Positions 42,561 to 56,301 of a stretch of 64,000 nucleotides of DNA are shown piece after piece (within the stretch, counting starts at the first letter, position 1; every line of letters starts with the position of its first letter). Source of the DNA: Sphagnum compactum (lineage: Eukaryota; Bryophyta; Sphagnopsida; Sphagnales); NCBI GenBank assembly GCA_965153455.1, contig OZ234498.1, positions 18,848,001-18,912,000 on the forward strand, read 5' to 3'. Both the position numbers and the translations under genes were made by a program. Under the pieces are notes generated by a model. That model was not told the DNA's origin. It ran no database searches and saw only the letters and a list, made by a program, of their open reading frames with translations.

Positions 42561-43027
42561 TTAGGGTTCGGAGCGTACTAGGGTTAGATGATCAGTGTTT
42601 TCTGCTGCTTCCGACAGAGAGGGAGAGAGAGAGTTCTTGGAGCTCGAAATGCACCGGACGATCTTCTCTGCATAGCCCACAAGGACGAAAATTTTGGTCA
42701 CTCATGTCCCACGCTTTCCGAAGAGCCAAGGATCGGCGAAAACGGTCGAGTTTGCAAAGCTTTTGGAGCTCCGGGATTGTAGACTTGGATCTTTGTCGTG
42801 GCCGTTTGCGTGTTGGAGAAAGCGGAGCTGCTTAGGCTTCCGAGCTCTCGCTACAGTTGGGGGTACGGTTGGGGGCAGAGATGGAGGATGAGCATGGGAA
42901 GGGATTGAGGTGCTGAAAGGGTTCGTCGCATTACGCATTATAAAGCTTGTGGGAGTTTTCGGTAATAAGCTTCTTTTGTAGTCGGGGAATAGGGGGACGG
43001 GGAGGAGTCTCTGAAGTTGAGGCAGCG
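42561..43027 (+). promoter_or_regulatory. NOT3 promoter and 5' leader, with upstream ORF
   Basis: Two telo-box-like words (TTAGGGTTCGG and CTAGGGTTAG, 42571-42587) and a GA-rich stretch (42616-42634) mark a probable promoter/leader; CpG content rises sharply. An ATG at 42588 opens a 64-codon frame (42588-42782) that ends before the NOT3 ATG. If transcription starts upstream of it, this is a uORF that could reduce NOT3 translation. The transcription start is not determined. Confidence 0.4.
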
Positions 43028-46000
43028 ATGGGGGCGACGCGCAAGCTGCAAGGCGAGATTGATAGAGTGCTGAAGAAGGTCCAAGAAGGCGTGGACGTGT
43101 TTGATAGCATCTGGAATAAGGTGCGCCGGTTCCCCCCCCCCCCCACCCTACTCTTTCTATCTCCAGATCCTCTTGTTGCACTGTAACCGAACGGAACCGC
43201 AATGCGTAGCAGCATTCCTGTGAATATTCCGAGAGTAGACGTAGTTGCCAGACTTGTAGAAGATGCGGTATTGATTCCTTTTGTGTGCAAGAATCGCTTA
43301 CAGCAGCAACCGCTAAGTAATAGAACCGCATTGCATAGCTTGATTCCTACGAAGTTTCTAAAGCGTAGCAGCAGTCCACAGACTCGCAATTATGAACAGG
43401 GCATTGGCTTTCTGATCGAGAAACTTAGGTTTTCTGGTGGTGAGCCACTGGGGCCATTTAATTTGCAGTTTGTCAAACGATTTTGGTCATTCTTGATATG
43501 ATGGTGGAGTGAATTTGTCATGGAATTTGGTTGTTGTTCAGTTGATATAACATTGCAATCTGATCAAATGTTGTCCATGTGGAAAAACTGACAGCAACAT
43601 TGAATTTTCAAGCCATACGAGTGTATTATTGTTGCATACATTCTTTGCTTCTATGGCATTGCATTAGAGCTGAAGTTTCAATCAGTAGGCACACTTTCTG
43701 AATTGAAGATGTGTTGGTGGTGTAAGTTTTGGCAGTTTTCATGGAGTATTTGTATGTGATGAACTTGTAGAATATGGAATTTCTAGAGCTACAATTGCAA
43801 GATTTGAGAACTTTTGTGTCCAGAAGATGGCCCATGATGATGCTCTTGATTGATGGTGTGACAGGTGTATGACACTGAGAATGCAAACCAAAAGGAGAAG
43901 TTTGAAGCTGACCTGAAGAAAGAGATCAAGAAGCTGCAGCGCTATAGGGATCAGATAAAGACATGGATCCAATCCAGTGAAATCAAGGACAAGAAGGTGT
44001 TTCTGTCTTTCTCATCCTCTCTTCCTTCGTATGGGGTTCAAGGACAAGTGTACCTTGTTGTTGAAGCCAGAAAGCAATCCATGCTACACAAGTTCGAGGA
44101 GTTTTTGGGAAAGTGCTGACTTTTATGGGTTTCTGAGCCTGCGCAGTCGCTACTTGATGCTCGAAAACTAATAGAAAGGGAGATGGAGAGGTTCAAAGTG
44201 TGTGAGAAGGAGACGAAGACAAAAGCATTTTCCAAAGAAGGCCTAGGCCAGCAACCAAAAACAGTGTGGTTTCCCCTTGCACTTATGTTTGAATATAAGC
44301 ACTTGCTCATCAATACAAATTTGGTGCAGTTAAACCCAGTTGTTTCAGCAGCAGGCATTACTTTTGGTTGCAGGATCCAAAGGAGAAAGCTAAGGGGGAG
44401 TCACGAGATTGGTTGAATAACATGGTATGTAGCCACAACTCCCTTTGCCCCTGTTTTAAGATCTGCTGCTTGGATATTTAATGTAACCAATAGCATCAAC
44501 TGTATAACACGTCTTAATGTGTTTGCGAATTTTGGTCTTTTGTTGGGAAATATATTTTTAATTTGTCTTGCTCCCTTTTGATGGTGCTCCTGCCTGGCTA
44601 CATTTGTGGAGGACTTTTTGTGATACTGTCTTCCGTGCAAGTTGCAATTTGAAGAATGGTCATGTGATGTTATATCTTGGCATGTGAACCTATTACAGAA
44701 AACATTGGATTTAGACAATTGCTGATAGATAAACTGTGATCTTGCACCATAGGTCAGTGAGCTGGACTCACAAATTGACTCATTTGAGGCGGAGATGGAG
44801 GGTCTTCAAGTGAAGAAGGGCAAGGCTCGCCCTCCACGTTTGGTATTGTTTCTAAGCTATTGATGTGTTCCTGGGCTTTTTGCAAGAGTGCACAATCTCC
44901 TTTTCGTATTTCCTTTGAGCACTTACTTGAGGTCTTTGTCTCTGAGTTCTGGTTAACAATTTCCTCAAGTTGAGCTGTAATAGCACATTATGTGCAATTC
45001 CAGATATTCTAGGTGTGCTACATAAGCTAAGCAGCTCACTCTTGCCAGAGCTAATATTATCACTTAAAGTCCTTCTGAGCCCTGTGTTTCAGTATTCTGA
45101 GAGTAGAAGTCAGTGGGTAGTCATTGGAGCTTCTCACTGCTATTCATGATGAAGGTCATGGTTTGACACTTTGTGAACAACTCTCATAAGGTTATGACTG
45201 AACTCTTCATCATGTTACCTTCAAATTTTTGTTGTGGAGATTTCTCTGCAATTTCATAGTTAGGAGAGAATAGATAAATCACATTTGGATTCCATTGCAT
45301 GGGCCTTGATGGTGGGAACAGACACACTTGGAGGATTCAATAACGCGGCACAAGCTACACATTCAGAAGCTTGAGCTTATGCTGAGGCTTTTGGACAATG
45401 ATGAATTGAGCCCTGAGCAGGTCAATGATGTGAAAGATTTTGTTGAGGATTATGTTGAGCGGAACCAGGTACCTCCCTCTGTTATATGTATATGTTGGCC
45501 TACATATTTTGACTCATGAAAGATGACCTGTCCATCAGATCATGGAGGAGCTTCTGGTGTTATACAGTGCAGCTGTCTTCCAGGATGCCTTGCACACTTA
45601 CTTTGACCTGATTTGCTCACGAGGAAATTTTTGGCATTTCACTACTCAGGATAACTTTGAGGAGTTTGCAGATGTGGATGAGATCTACCAATCACTTCCA
45701 CTTGTTGAAGCTCTGGAGAATTTGGATGCAATTCCAATTGTACCCCCTGCTATTGTTGTTAAAGAGAAGGTACCTTCCTAGAACTCTTATATCCTCTTGA
45801 TGGTAAGTAAAAAGCAGTGAGGTAGAGTGACGTCTAATGGATCATTCTCACATGTGAGGTGTACTTTTGTATCACAGTTTCACATTTGCTTCATGCTCAA
45901 TGTGCAACAGAGGCACAATGATCAACTATTCTTCATCTGAACATGTCTTAATAGATACACTCCTGACACATTTGCCATAGCCTTCATGCTCCTGAAGCCT

Positions 46001-49000
46001 GTATTTGAAAAATAGAGAAAGAGAACAGATTTGAAGAGAACCTGGGAATGGGCTTGCAGGCTGCTGTTGCAGCAGCTATTGGTGTTGCTGCTCCACCCAA
46101 TGGTGCAAATTTGAAGCCCTCCATTACTGTGCCAATTGCACAATATTCTGTAAGTATTGGCACAAGAACAATCAGAAGCTGCATTTTAGGTTCTGAGTGC
46201 AGCTGTCAGCTCACCCAAACCTTTGCCTATATTTGCATTCCATTGTGGTATTATTGAACCAGGGAGTTGACTATTCTACTTGTACCATTTTTACTTACTC
46301 TAGTCTTATTGGAGCCCAAATGGACAATCGAGCTACAAACCAATCCTTTTTAAGCTGCCTGATCATAAGGGATGCTTTTATTGATCGTGATAGTTCATAA
46401 TGGTTTGGAATAAACAATGGCATCATTCTGCAGGTTGTGGCATCTGCAGTTGTTGGTGTAGGGATGTCACCACTGGTGTCACCATCATCACAGTCCCAGA
46501 TACTTGAAGACAGTGCAACCTCTGAAGCATCAGCTGAGTCACCAAGGGTTCGGACAGCATCTATTCCTCTGTTGGGAAGCTCACCTACAACTGGAATGAT
46601 TGCCAGCCCTCAAGAAACAGGCTCAGTGGCAGCAACAGCAGTAGCTTCAGTCACATCAACAGCAATTCTGTCCCGGGGATTAGGCAATCCCACGAATTTG
46701 AGTGTCCTTCCAGGTGCTGCAGCAGTAAGGCCACTTCCCATAAAACTATCTGGTACAGCAACTGCTCTACAACACAGTGTAGTGAGCTTGCTGGGGAGGA
46801 CCAAGGAGGAGGGAGGAAGTATAATGGGCCATAGAACTGGACCCAGTAGCACTGATGGGGGCTTGGTTAGAAGTGTGAGTAGAGGAGCTGGATTTTCTAT
46901 GCAATCACCGCCACATGTCCCTCTTGGGGTTGGGGGCTCTCTAGGTTCCAATGTACATGCAGGAGCCTCTCCTCCTGTGTTGGATCTGAATAAGAGGCCA
47001 GGGTCAATTGGTGGAGATGATAGAACAGGAGCTGGTCTCTCGCAGGAATTGCCAAACTCTCTTGGTGCTCAAAGCCAACCTTTTGTAGCGACAGGTGCAA
47101 AGCTTGGTGAAAGTGGCGGTTCTACTGTTGATGGTACAGAAGGAAATCTCATTAGTGGGCGCCTTTTCACACCTCCAGGAATGTCTGGTGGTCATTGGAG
47201 ACCACACACTGCCAGCACACTTCAAGCCCAGCAGGCAGATTCGGTCAGAAGATGCCTACTTGGAGGCTATGTCTACCATCTTTCTCATAATTATTAGTCA
47301 CAAATCCCTTTGACTTTGGATTGTGGCTTGTCACTCTTGCAAGGGGCCCACAGAGTTATGTCTGTAGATTTAAGTAGATGCTTGTTTCCAAATCTCTCAG
47401 TGGAAAGCTGAAAGAGGAATCCTTTTCTTTTGGTCTCGGACTATCACATTTGACTTCCATCTTTGCTGAAATGTGAAGCCTGTTATCTGCTGGAAGCAGC
47501 ACAGTGCATCCATAACACTTTGTTTTGGCTATTGGGTGGGGTGGGGGTTGCAGGGCCAGTTTCATGGTCGCACAGAGATTGCACCTGATCAAAAACAGAA
47601 GTTTTTGCAAAGACTGCAGCAGGTTCATCAGAACCAGCAAGGCCATGGTACAGGTGCTGCCTTGCTCGGTGCTGGAGGATCATCCCAGATTCCTCATCTT
47701 GCTGCCCCCGTGCCTAAACAATCCCTTGGATCACAGCAGCAACCAGCATTTCTGCAGCAGGTTTCCATTAATGTTTGCTGCTTTTCCCCTATGTGCTTAC
47801 AAGCAGACGGCTCATCAAGGATACTTAAGATACACAAATATGAATGCCCTAGTTGTATTGAGAATTCGTTTGAAGCTAGATAGGCTAGGCTCTCAAATTG
47901 TCCAAGCATCACTGCCCTGGTTTCTGAAGGGATACATGAGCCATGTGATTTTACTTATTTTAATCCTGTTTTCCTTCAGGATTGGGAAAACAGTCAGCCA
48001 GTCCAGTTCATGTGGTGCTAAGGAAGGTGTTGAGATGACGATTGGTGTTTGGTGTACTCTGATTTACTAGTTAACTTTCTTATTAGATTTTGGTTGTCTG
48101 TGCAGGCCCAGATTCAGATTCTTCAGCAGCAGCAGCAACAACAACAGAATTCTGCTTTGATAACAAACCAAATTTCTTCAATGCCACAGCAGCAGCCACC
48201 ATTGGGCTTTGCAACAAGTTCTCAGGGCCCTTCCCAAGCTTCAACACCAGCACTCCCACCTCAGAACTTGCAGTTGCCTGCACCTCAGTCTTCTGCTCAG
48301 CAGCTCCGCACACAGCAATCCCTTTCATCCACAACATCTTCTAGTGAGACTGGTCTGTGGACATAATCCACCACACAATTCTTGAGTTTGCAGTGGACAG
48401 AGGATACTTCTGTTCCTCTCTGTTGTGACTTATTTGGGTTGTAGGTGTTGTCATCTCAGGGTTTGCAGATTCTTTCTTTTTTGCATGTTGAAGACCTCTT
48501 GGCTGTTATGGGGCCTAAGAATGGATACTGAATGGCAGCTTGTGATTGCTCAGAGACAGGTGTAAGAGCTGCAGAGCAAGTACCACAGCAGCTTTCACCT
48601 CAGCAGGCAAAGCGTTTGGAGGAAACAACCAGTGATGCATCTGTGTTGAGTGCAGTTTTTGCCAGAAATGTATCCCTCAGTGAAGATGATCTGAAGAATG
48701 CTGACACATTCGATGTTTCAGTGAGCTCATGTCGCTCCATAGTCAAACTTATTCCAGTATGCATTCTCCAGAATATGGTTAGACTTTTGAGCTCATGTAC
48801 GAAGCTAAGATGGTATTTATAGATTGTGACAATAGTCTTGTCTGCAGATTGGTGGACCAGGGACATTGGCAGAGTTTAGCCAGCTATCAAGGGATGCAGA
48901 CTTTGCACCAGGGCAAGTGGTATCATCTTTACAGCAGCCCTCAGCTGGTCCAGGTGTGATAGGGAGAAGGAGTATGAGTGACCTAGGTGCCATTGGTGAC

Positions 49001-50282
49001 AATTTGAGTCCAGTGCTTGGGGGAGTAAATGCCTCAGTACAACATGATCAACTGTTCAATTCACAGGCCCTAGAGGCTGCTTATCGCAACCTTCCCTTGC
49101 CAAAGGACTCTGAACGACCCAGAAGCTATATCCCGGTTCATTTTTGTTCACTCTTCTGCACATCATTAGTTCCAGCTCTTACTTTGGTTTTCTGGTGGAA
49201 AGATCTTTGAGCATCAAGACAATGATGCTGTTTGATTTGTCTCATCCTCCCTCTTTTCTGAGCTGACAGGTGGATGTTTGTCAATGTTGCTTTCCCTCTC
49301 CATTCTTTCTCTCTGTCTCTCCTTTATTTGTCTAATGTTCCCTGTTTCTTCTTGTATTGTTCCAGAGATGTTCAAGAGACTTGTGGGCTTAGTTATGTCA
49401 ATAAAGCTTATTCCTTTTTCATTGGTGTTGAAGCCTAAAGTGACTTTTGCCTACAATCTGGATTGTTCTCCGCAGAGGAACCGAGCTGCAACTCCATCCA
49501 GCTATCCACAAGTGCAAGCACCTATTGTAGACAATCCAGCCCTGTGGGAGCGATTGGACACAGATGTTCTCTTCTTTGCCTTCTACTACCAGCAGGTATG
49601 TTCTGCTCTCTCTCTGTCTCAACTAGTTTACTATTCAAGCATATGTCCCTGAGCATTGTGTCTATTGTGACAGGCCTAAAGCAAATGTACATGTATACAT
49701 GTCTTGGATGATAGCCATGCCTCATGCTTGACTTTTCATATGGCTTGTTGTGATTTTTCTCAGAAAGAACTTTTTCTTTACTTGCAGGGGACATATCAGC
49801 AGTATTTGGCTGCAAGGGAGCTGAAGAAGCAGTCTTGGAGGTATCACAAGAAGTACAACACATGGTTTCAGCGTCATGAAGAGCCCAAGATCACGACAGA
49901 TGAATATGAGCAGGGTACTTATGTGTACTTCGACTTTCATATTGTTCATGATGACTTCCAACAAGGCTGGTAAGCCCTTGCTTTTGCATGGGGGTTTCTT
50001 CTTTGCACAGCTCATGTTTCTTTCTTTCTGTCTCAGGAGTTGTTTGGACCAGGACAGTTACCTTATGTTAAGTCTCTTTTCTGTACCCGTTTCTCTTGGA
50101 AGTTGGAATACAGGAAGAGCTATATTTTAGTAGTTGGTTTGCTGTCAAGTGCTTCACAAGCATCCACACTGATTATGATGCCTGTTTGTGGGTGTTACAT
50201 TGGGATTTTGGACAGGTGTCAACGGATAAAGACAGAGTTCACATTTGAGTATAGCTACCTTGAGGATGAGCTTGTGGTCTGA
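43028..50282 (+). CDS. NOT3: CCR4-NOT transcription complex subunit 3 (NOT3)
   Basis: Sixteen exons: 43028-43120, 43865-43996, 44147-44263, 44374-44424, 44753-44842, 45322-45468, 45650-45769, 46060-46149, 46434-47243, 47554-47760, 48106-48352, 48560-48720, 48848-49135, 49476-49595, 49788-49969, 50216-50282. They total 2922 nt (973 aa), in phase throughout. Residues 1 to about 235 form the Not3 N-terminal coiled-coil domain ([20 protein letters not shown], then [14 protein letters not shown] and [14 protein letters not shown]). Residues about 250-720 are a low-complexity Ser/Gly/Gln linker containing RTEIAPDQ and a Gln run near 625. The C-terminal NOT box includes [17 protein letters not shown] and [17 protein letters not shown], and ends [21 protein letters not shown]3 is a scaffold subunit of the deadenylase complex that governs mRNA turnover; the NOT box binds the NOT1/NOT2 module. 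Its length and order match plant NOT3. The large exon 9 (270 aa) is unconserved linker. A 14-C run lies just after the exon 1 donor. Confidence 0.95.
45109..45259. repeat. Dispersed intronic repeat, copy D (NOT3 intron 5)
   Basis: About 150 bp related to the RlmN intron copies, in the same orientation relative to the gene. Shared text includes AGTCAGTGGGTAGTCATTGG, TTCATGATGAAGGTCATGG, GGTTATGACTG and TTGTTGTGGAGATTTCTCTG. It ends about 60 bp before exon 6. Confidence 0.8.
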
Positions 50283-52140
50283 CTCCACTCTCTGCCCCTC
50301 TGTGCATACAAGGGTTTGTAAGATTTCATGACTGATTTGTGCCGCATTTTAAGGCTTTCTTGTGAGTAAAGATCTCTGCAGGATTTGCATCACATTGCAC
50401 AAGTGCTTGACACATCTCAGAGGTTATGAAATGGCTTGGGCTACAATGGCATCAGCAGATGTGCTTCAAACATTTGGCCTGCTCATCTTAGGTTTTCTTC
50501 TTTTCTGTTGGTTGGTAATACATTTGAGCTACCAGGGAACTCTAGACATTGATGCGCTGTACAGTCTGGACTTCTCTCCTTGAATATCATGCAGGAGAAA
50601 AGGCATGGACCAGAACTACACTGGTATGACTTTGGAGTCCCAAACTGACAGGCAAGCAAAGAGCAAGTAACACTCCATCTATTCTCAAACAATCACACAA
50701 AACAAGTCTTACCTCCTGTAATTCGAGGCAGGTCAGGTGGTTAGCTCAGTTTTTGTTTTTATTACTTACCTACTAAACCCACTAGCCCTTACCTATGTAC
50801 CATTCACATGCATCTACGTACATAGTAGCTCATGAATGATCGTACCTACTAAACCTGACATCAACTCAACTTTTGAAACTGTTGACCATACCTGAAGATC
50901 ATGATTTGTTTTGTAAACGTTAATGTTGCTTTTGTTCCCAAAAAGCACATGGGACATGGTGGGCGTGTGGTATAAGTAAGAGCTGTTTGAAGTAGTTTTA
51001 TTGGGTGTTTGTTGAAGTTTAGAGGAATTGGACGAGATAATGGACACAAGCGTGAGAATCCCTTGTTTGACAGGAAAGAATAGGAGGATGACCAAACAAG
51101 TGTTGGGCAGTTATTAGAAACTGCATCAAACCCCGACCAGGTATCAGGCATGGTTCTTAGGGTTGATAACCATGATTCTCAAAAAATCAATATACCTAGT
51201 CTGGGATACTGACATGGTTATAAAAAATTCAAATACCCAGTCCAATATACACCCATGTTTTCTCAATTTTTGAAACGTCAAATGGCCACCTAGAAAACTA
51301 GCGGTTCTTTTATTTTCAGTTTTGTGAAATACCAAGGACCCGTGGGTTTTTTTTTTTTTTTTTATAAAAAAACCCAGAACTGGTGGTTATTAAAAAATCA
51401 AAGAACCGTCACACTGTTTGGACCAAACATGGCCAAAAGTTGGTAGCCCTAAGAAATGGTAGGGAAGGCTATAACCACATCGGCAAGTTGGGTAGGTTTC
51501 ACCCTCTAAACAAGGCGTCACAAAAACACTGGCCCTCCCAATAGATACGATGTTGTACATGTGCATTTATGTATGTATACAAATATATATGTTATTTTGT
51601 GATTTATTTGTATGTGTTTGTGTGTATGTGCACATATGTTTTTATACATGTGTAATAACGTATAGTTACAATATTGAACCATTTATGTGATTGCAATTTA
51701 TTATATGCACATAATAGGTTTTGCAATTGAAAACATTGATGTGTGTTGATTAAGAAAATAAAACCATTGAACGACCAATGTAGAAAATGAACAACCATCA
51801 AATGAAAATTAATAATTTACTTGTCTTCTGGAATACATGTTTTTAACTCGGTAAGATTAACATCATTTGTCATCATTAAAAAAGAAAACATTCATATGCA
51901 AAAGACAATCCAATGTGAACATTTTCTTTGAACAAACATTGTGAGAGAATTACAACTAGCAAATAAATGATTGCACACGTTTTGTTGTCATTGTTGTGTG
52001 CAACAAGTTGCATTTGCAATTATGATTAAAAAGTTTCAATTTAATGGACCAAAATATTCAATTTTTAAATAAGAATAATTAAATTTTTGTTATGACAATG
52101 ATTTTACAAAAGCCTCAACCTCTTATTTAATTGTGATGTA
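50283..52140. other. NOT3 3' flank and intergenic
   Basis: Includes the NOT3 3' UTR (to roughly 50.7 kb). At 51290-51410 there is a run of about 18 T at 51343 and a weak inverted repeat (AGCGGTTCTTT / AAAGAACCGT). No gene seen after 50.7 kb. Confidence 0.45.
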
Positions 52141-52144
52141 AACG

Positions 52145-53540
52145 TTGCCTTCATGAAATATATGTTTTATAAATATAACAATGGTTATGAATTACATAAC
52201 AACTTGTGAAATCATTTTGTGGTATTGTGTGGTAATACAAATTGGAGAACATAATCAAATAATTTGAAAGCAAAATAAATGGATTTATGATTTGTTCAAT
52301 ATGCTTGTGTTGTTTTATTATGACATTGTTGTATTGGTGCATTTGTCCATATGTGATTTATTTGTTTGTTATTAATAGTGATGCTTTCTCAAAAAATGAA
52401 TTTAAAATTGTGTTAATTCATAAGAGCTTGTAATGTTGATGATTTTTATTTTTGTTGAAAATTTATATTGAAATTTCCAATTATTACAATTAGACAATGT
52501 GAAAGTAATTTTTTATAATGTTTTTTAGGATAGAATTGATATGTGACACTTGAATTTTAGGTGGTTTATATATTACAATTATGTATAATGTTTTTCATAT
52601 GTTGTCATTAAAAAATGTGGGGATAAAATTTGCATTAGGATTTGTGATTGTTGTGTTTTCTGTCAATGACACATTGTAATCATAAAGTACCATAGTGCCA
52701 TGTTCATCATAATATGATAATATATGGAACTTTTGTGATAAAGCATTGTAAATTCTTTAATTCAAATGAACAATTTTTTATTCTTGTTTCATTTACATAA
52801 AGAATATGTGTTGCTAATAGATTTGGATCTACAATAATATCTTCAAAGTGTAATGTTAAAAAATGAGTATTAAAAGATAGTACAATTCAAAATTTTAAAT
52901 GGTAGGATTTTTAAAAAACAATAGGAAGTTTTTATTGTGCATTTGTTCTATATCAAACCATTTTTTTTTAACAAGATGATCTACTTGGAAAAAAAATTCA
53001 ATAATGGAAATAATAAATATTTTTAAAAAATTGAATGACTTTCGATAATGCAATATATGTTAAACCATGTTTTGTCACATTGGTTGGATCGAATGTTAAA
53101 TGATCAAGAGTCAACCCTTGTGAATGATGTATAGTGTGTGACACAATGAATTGAATTGGGGGTTAGATTCTCGTGATAGTGTGAGAATTATTACTCCCTA
53201 TTTGTATTTCAACAATTTTATGTTGAATTGGTATCCATTGTTTGTTAAGCCTTCGGAATATTTCATAAATTTGTTGTGTATTATGTTTGATCCAAGTATT
53301 ATGAAAATTTATCCAAACTAATTTTTTTGAAATTATTTTAATACAATTTTCAAAAATCCTATTAACACCATTCACAAGACCATTTTATGTTTCATAATTC
53401 AATTCCACCAACATTTTTTTCTTAACCAAAATTTTGTAATGTAAACCAACCATTTGATAATTTAAAATGAGCAGGGCACGTTTTAACATGAATGTCATGT
53501 GCTAAAAATGCATGCATAGTCCATAATGAAGTTGATTATT
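52145..53540 (-). mobile_element. Second, shorter Helitron remnant of the same family
   Basis: Minus-strand sequence aligns by eye with the EEP-to-helicase end of the 17.9-23.5 kb element. Examples are TTGGTGCATT(A/T)GTCCATAT in both, the HQY...TNH-type block (52.34-52.2 kb against 18.12-18.03 kb), CCAATTATTA and the NGVNR(I)F block (53.37 kb against 19.15 kb). Colinearity extends over about 1.4 kb with many small indels. The upstream Rep and most of the helicase are missing, so this is a 3'-end fragment. Non-functional. Confidence 0.72.
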
Positions 53541-54894
53541 AAAAGAATGTGTTTACATGGATGTACAAAGTCTGACCTTCCCACCATCTTTTTCAACAAT
53601 TGCCCAATCTTTCAAAGGTCAAACCTTCACGTCACTATTTAGAATTATATGTAGCAAAAACGTGTGAGCCCTACTGACATATCCACATGTGGTAGTTTCA
53701 ATTAGTTTTGAATTACATTGAATTTATAGGGGTTTGTTAGGGTTATAATGGATATTCAAGGATTTCAAACCAAAATGGGCAGTACATCATTTGCATGATC
53801 ATAACAGGAAAATTGTTGGGGGTTCATTAAATAAATCAATGTGGGGGTTGGTTCTTTTCCTTAATAAAAACTTACAATCATAATTTTTTAGAACTTCAAC
53901 TACATGATTAAGCATGTAAGGTTTCTAAAGGTGTTGGGATTGAGATCAAATAGCAAATTGTTGAACTTGTTGCAATGTTTAAAGGTGTCACCATGCAATA
54001 AAACTTAAGCAAGGATAATTGATATTTCTTGAAACTCTTAAGGGTGTGGCAGCATAGGTTGTTCAACAACGGCAAACAAGAATGATTTTCAAACATAGAT
54101 AAGTAATGTGATAAGGTGACAATTGTAAAATGAGTTTTGAGATATACAAAATCTTTGTTTAGTTCATGGATAAGCCTAGGAAAGAGCTACAAATACATCT
54201 TGAATTCTAAATCATGCTACAAGGAGGTTCATAACAACAATAATTCAAGCATGCACCAAATGATTGAAAATAAGGTGTTTGATCTTGTGATTGGAAGGCA
54301 ATTGATTAATTGGATCGCATAACCAACAATAGTGGCCAAAACCTAGAGTTGAAGACCATGCCAAATTACAACTTCATTACTTTCATAAATGTCTTCATAA
54401 AATATTTTAGGATCATCATTGATAATCAATTCAATTTCAAGCAATATCATTAGGGAGTGAACATAGGGACCCAATTGGTGGTATTAGGCCTGAGGATGTT
54501 TGGGTTCTAGATGTGGTGGAACAGGCTCCAAGCAAGAGTACACAACACAGTTGTATGCTAAACCCAAGGATAATTCAAAGTGTTCATTTCCTATTTCTAC
54601 AGCATGAAGTTCTTCTAAGAGGGTGGTGTTGTTCACCATAGCCTTTTTTCAAAGGATCACAACACCAAATATAAAAGATGTTAAACTTGAAAGGATAATC
54701 AATGCAATTTTTATATTGTAATGGAAGTAAAGTAAATTGGTAAGGTGAACATCATGCATGTAAAAGGACAACTGGGTCAAGTTAAAATAAAAGCCCTAAA
54801 GTCATTGGTGAATAGGGAAAATGAAATCATTTTTTTTGGTGGAAAGGAAAAAATAATAAATGGATACATCTCCTTGTCCTTCCATAAACTATAA
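53541..54894. other. Intergenic, no gene seen
   Basis: AT-rich, with no domain recognisable on either strand. Short frames at 53908-54096 and 54137-54322 are unsupported. Confidence 0.45.
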
Positions 54895-55225
54895 AGTTTG
54901 GAACATTCCATTGGCCACCAATCATTACATTATTTTCAAAATTATTAAACTTGGAACATTCCATTAGCCAACAAACATTGAATTCTTTTCAAAGCCACCA
55001 AACATTGCATTATTTTCAAAATTACTAAGCTTGGAACATTCCATTAGCCACCAAATATTGGATTCTTCTCAACACCATTAAGCTTAAACATTCCATTGGT
55101 CACCAAACATTGGATTTTTCTTAAAACCACCAAGGTCGAAGCCTTCCATTAACCATCAAGGTTGGAACCTTCCATTAACCATGAACATTGAAACCTTTTG
55201 TTGGCCACCAAGTTGGGACCTTTCC
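54895..55225. repeat. Degenerate minisatellite, 26-27-bp unit with 53-bp higher order
   Basis: TTGGAACATTCCATTAGCC followed by ACCAAACATTG recurs with starts near 54899, 54952, 55032, 55085, 55137, 55162 and 55190. Spacing is about 53 bp or half that, indicating a 26-27-bp ancestral unit. Confidence 0.85.
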
Positions 55226-55464
55226 TTGCATCCCTCCTTTTTTTTCTATTTAAAAGGCTTCAATTTTCATCATTTTGTTTTCTTTATTTTTGGATGTGAT
55301 TTTGAAGGTTGAACCTTGGAGAACTTATTCACTTGATCTTTTAGGGGGGCAAGGGGAGTGATGAGCATTAATAAATGGTGAAGACGAAAGATAATAATGT
55401 TGGATAGATAGTATGTTTCGAATAAGAAAAATGATGTAGGTTTGAGCTTGAAGGTTCCAATCTT

Positions 55465-55822
55465 AAAGAAATTTTGTACAACATTCTTGGGTTTTATGGC
55501 ATATTTCATTTTTGATTCAAATGTAGAGCTTGAAATTTGGTATGTTTATGCGCCTTACAGTTAGCTTTGCAACGAACTAATGCATGTTAAATTTGAATAA
55601 AGGATTTGGTGACAATGACTTTTTAAGCATTTAAAAATCTACTAAAGAAATTTCGTACAACCTTTTCGGGTTTTGTGGCATATCTCATTATTGATTGAAA
55701 TGTAGAGGTTGAAATTTGTTGTGCTTATGAGTCTTGTAATCAGTTCTTCAACAAGCTAACACATGCTAAATTTGAATAATGGATTTGGTGACTGACATTT
55801 TAAACATCTAAAGGTTTATTAT
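55465..55822. repeat. Diverged tandem duplication, 179-bp unit
   Basis: AAAGAAATTT(T/C)GTACAAC starts at 55465 and 55644. The following GGGTTTT(A/G)TGGCATAT, AATGTAGAG(C/G)TTGAAATTTG and AAATTTGAATAA(A/T)GGATTTGGTGAC are repeated in order. Confidence 0.85.
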
Positions 55823-56301
55823 CAAGTTGAATAATCTACTAGCATTTTAGAAGTTTTTTTAGGTAGGTGACAACTTAACATAACATTCCAAGATTTTAAA
55901 AGCTTGAAATTTTGAAATTTATCTATAAATTCCAACTAGAATCAATTCATTTGGACTAGTTGAATGAAAATGACGTTCATTTGAAGGAAGGAAAGTTGGT
56001 ATTGCAATTTAGTTTTTGCAATGTTCACCTTGTTGTTTTCAATTACAAATGCAACTCGACATCTAGGATTACATTCACACATTTCTCCTTCACCAATAAC
56101 ATATATATTCAAGTATATTCACCTTTTAGAACCAAGAATTGAAAGATGTAAAAGTTATCTCACAAAATGTAGTTGAGCTTGTAATCCATACATCCTAGTG
56201 TCAAGTACTTTCAATTTTTTAACCTAATCATTCACAAGAACACAAAATCACAAAGGTGGAGACAAATCATTTAATAGACCTATTGCAAATATAAACATAT
56301 A

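Noticed and set aside
42702-43389. Minus-strand ORFs of 152 and 209 codons over NOT3 exon 1
   Set aside because: Antisense to the CpG-rich leader and first exon; no recognisable domain, and NOT3 is unambiguous on the plus strand.
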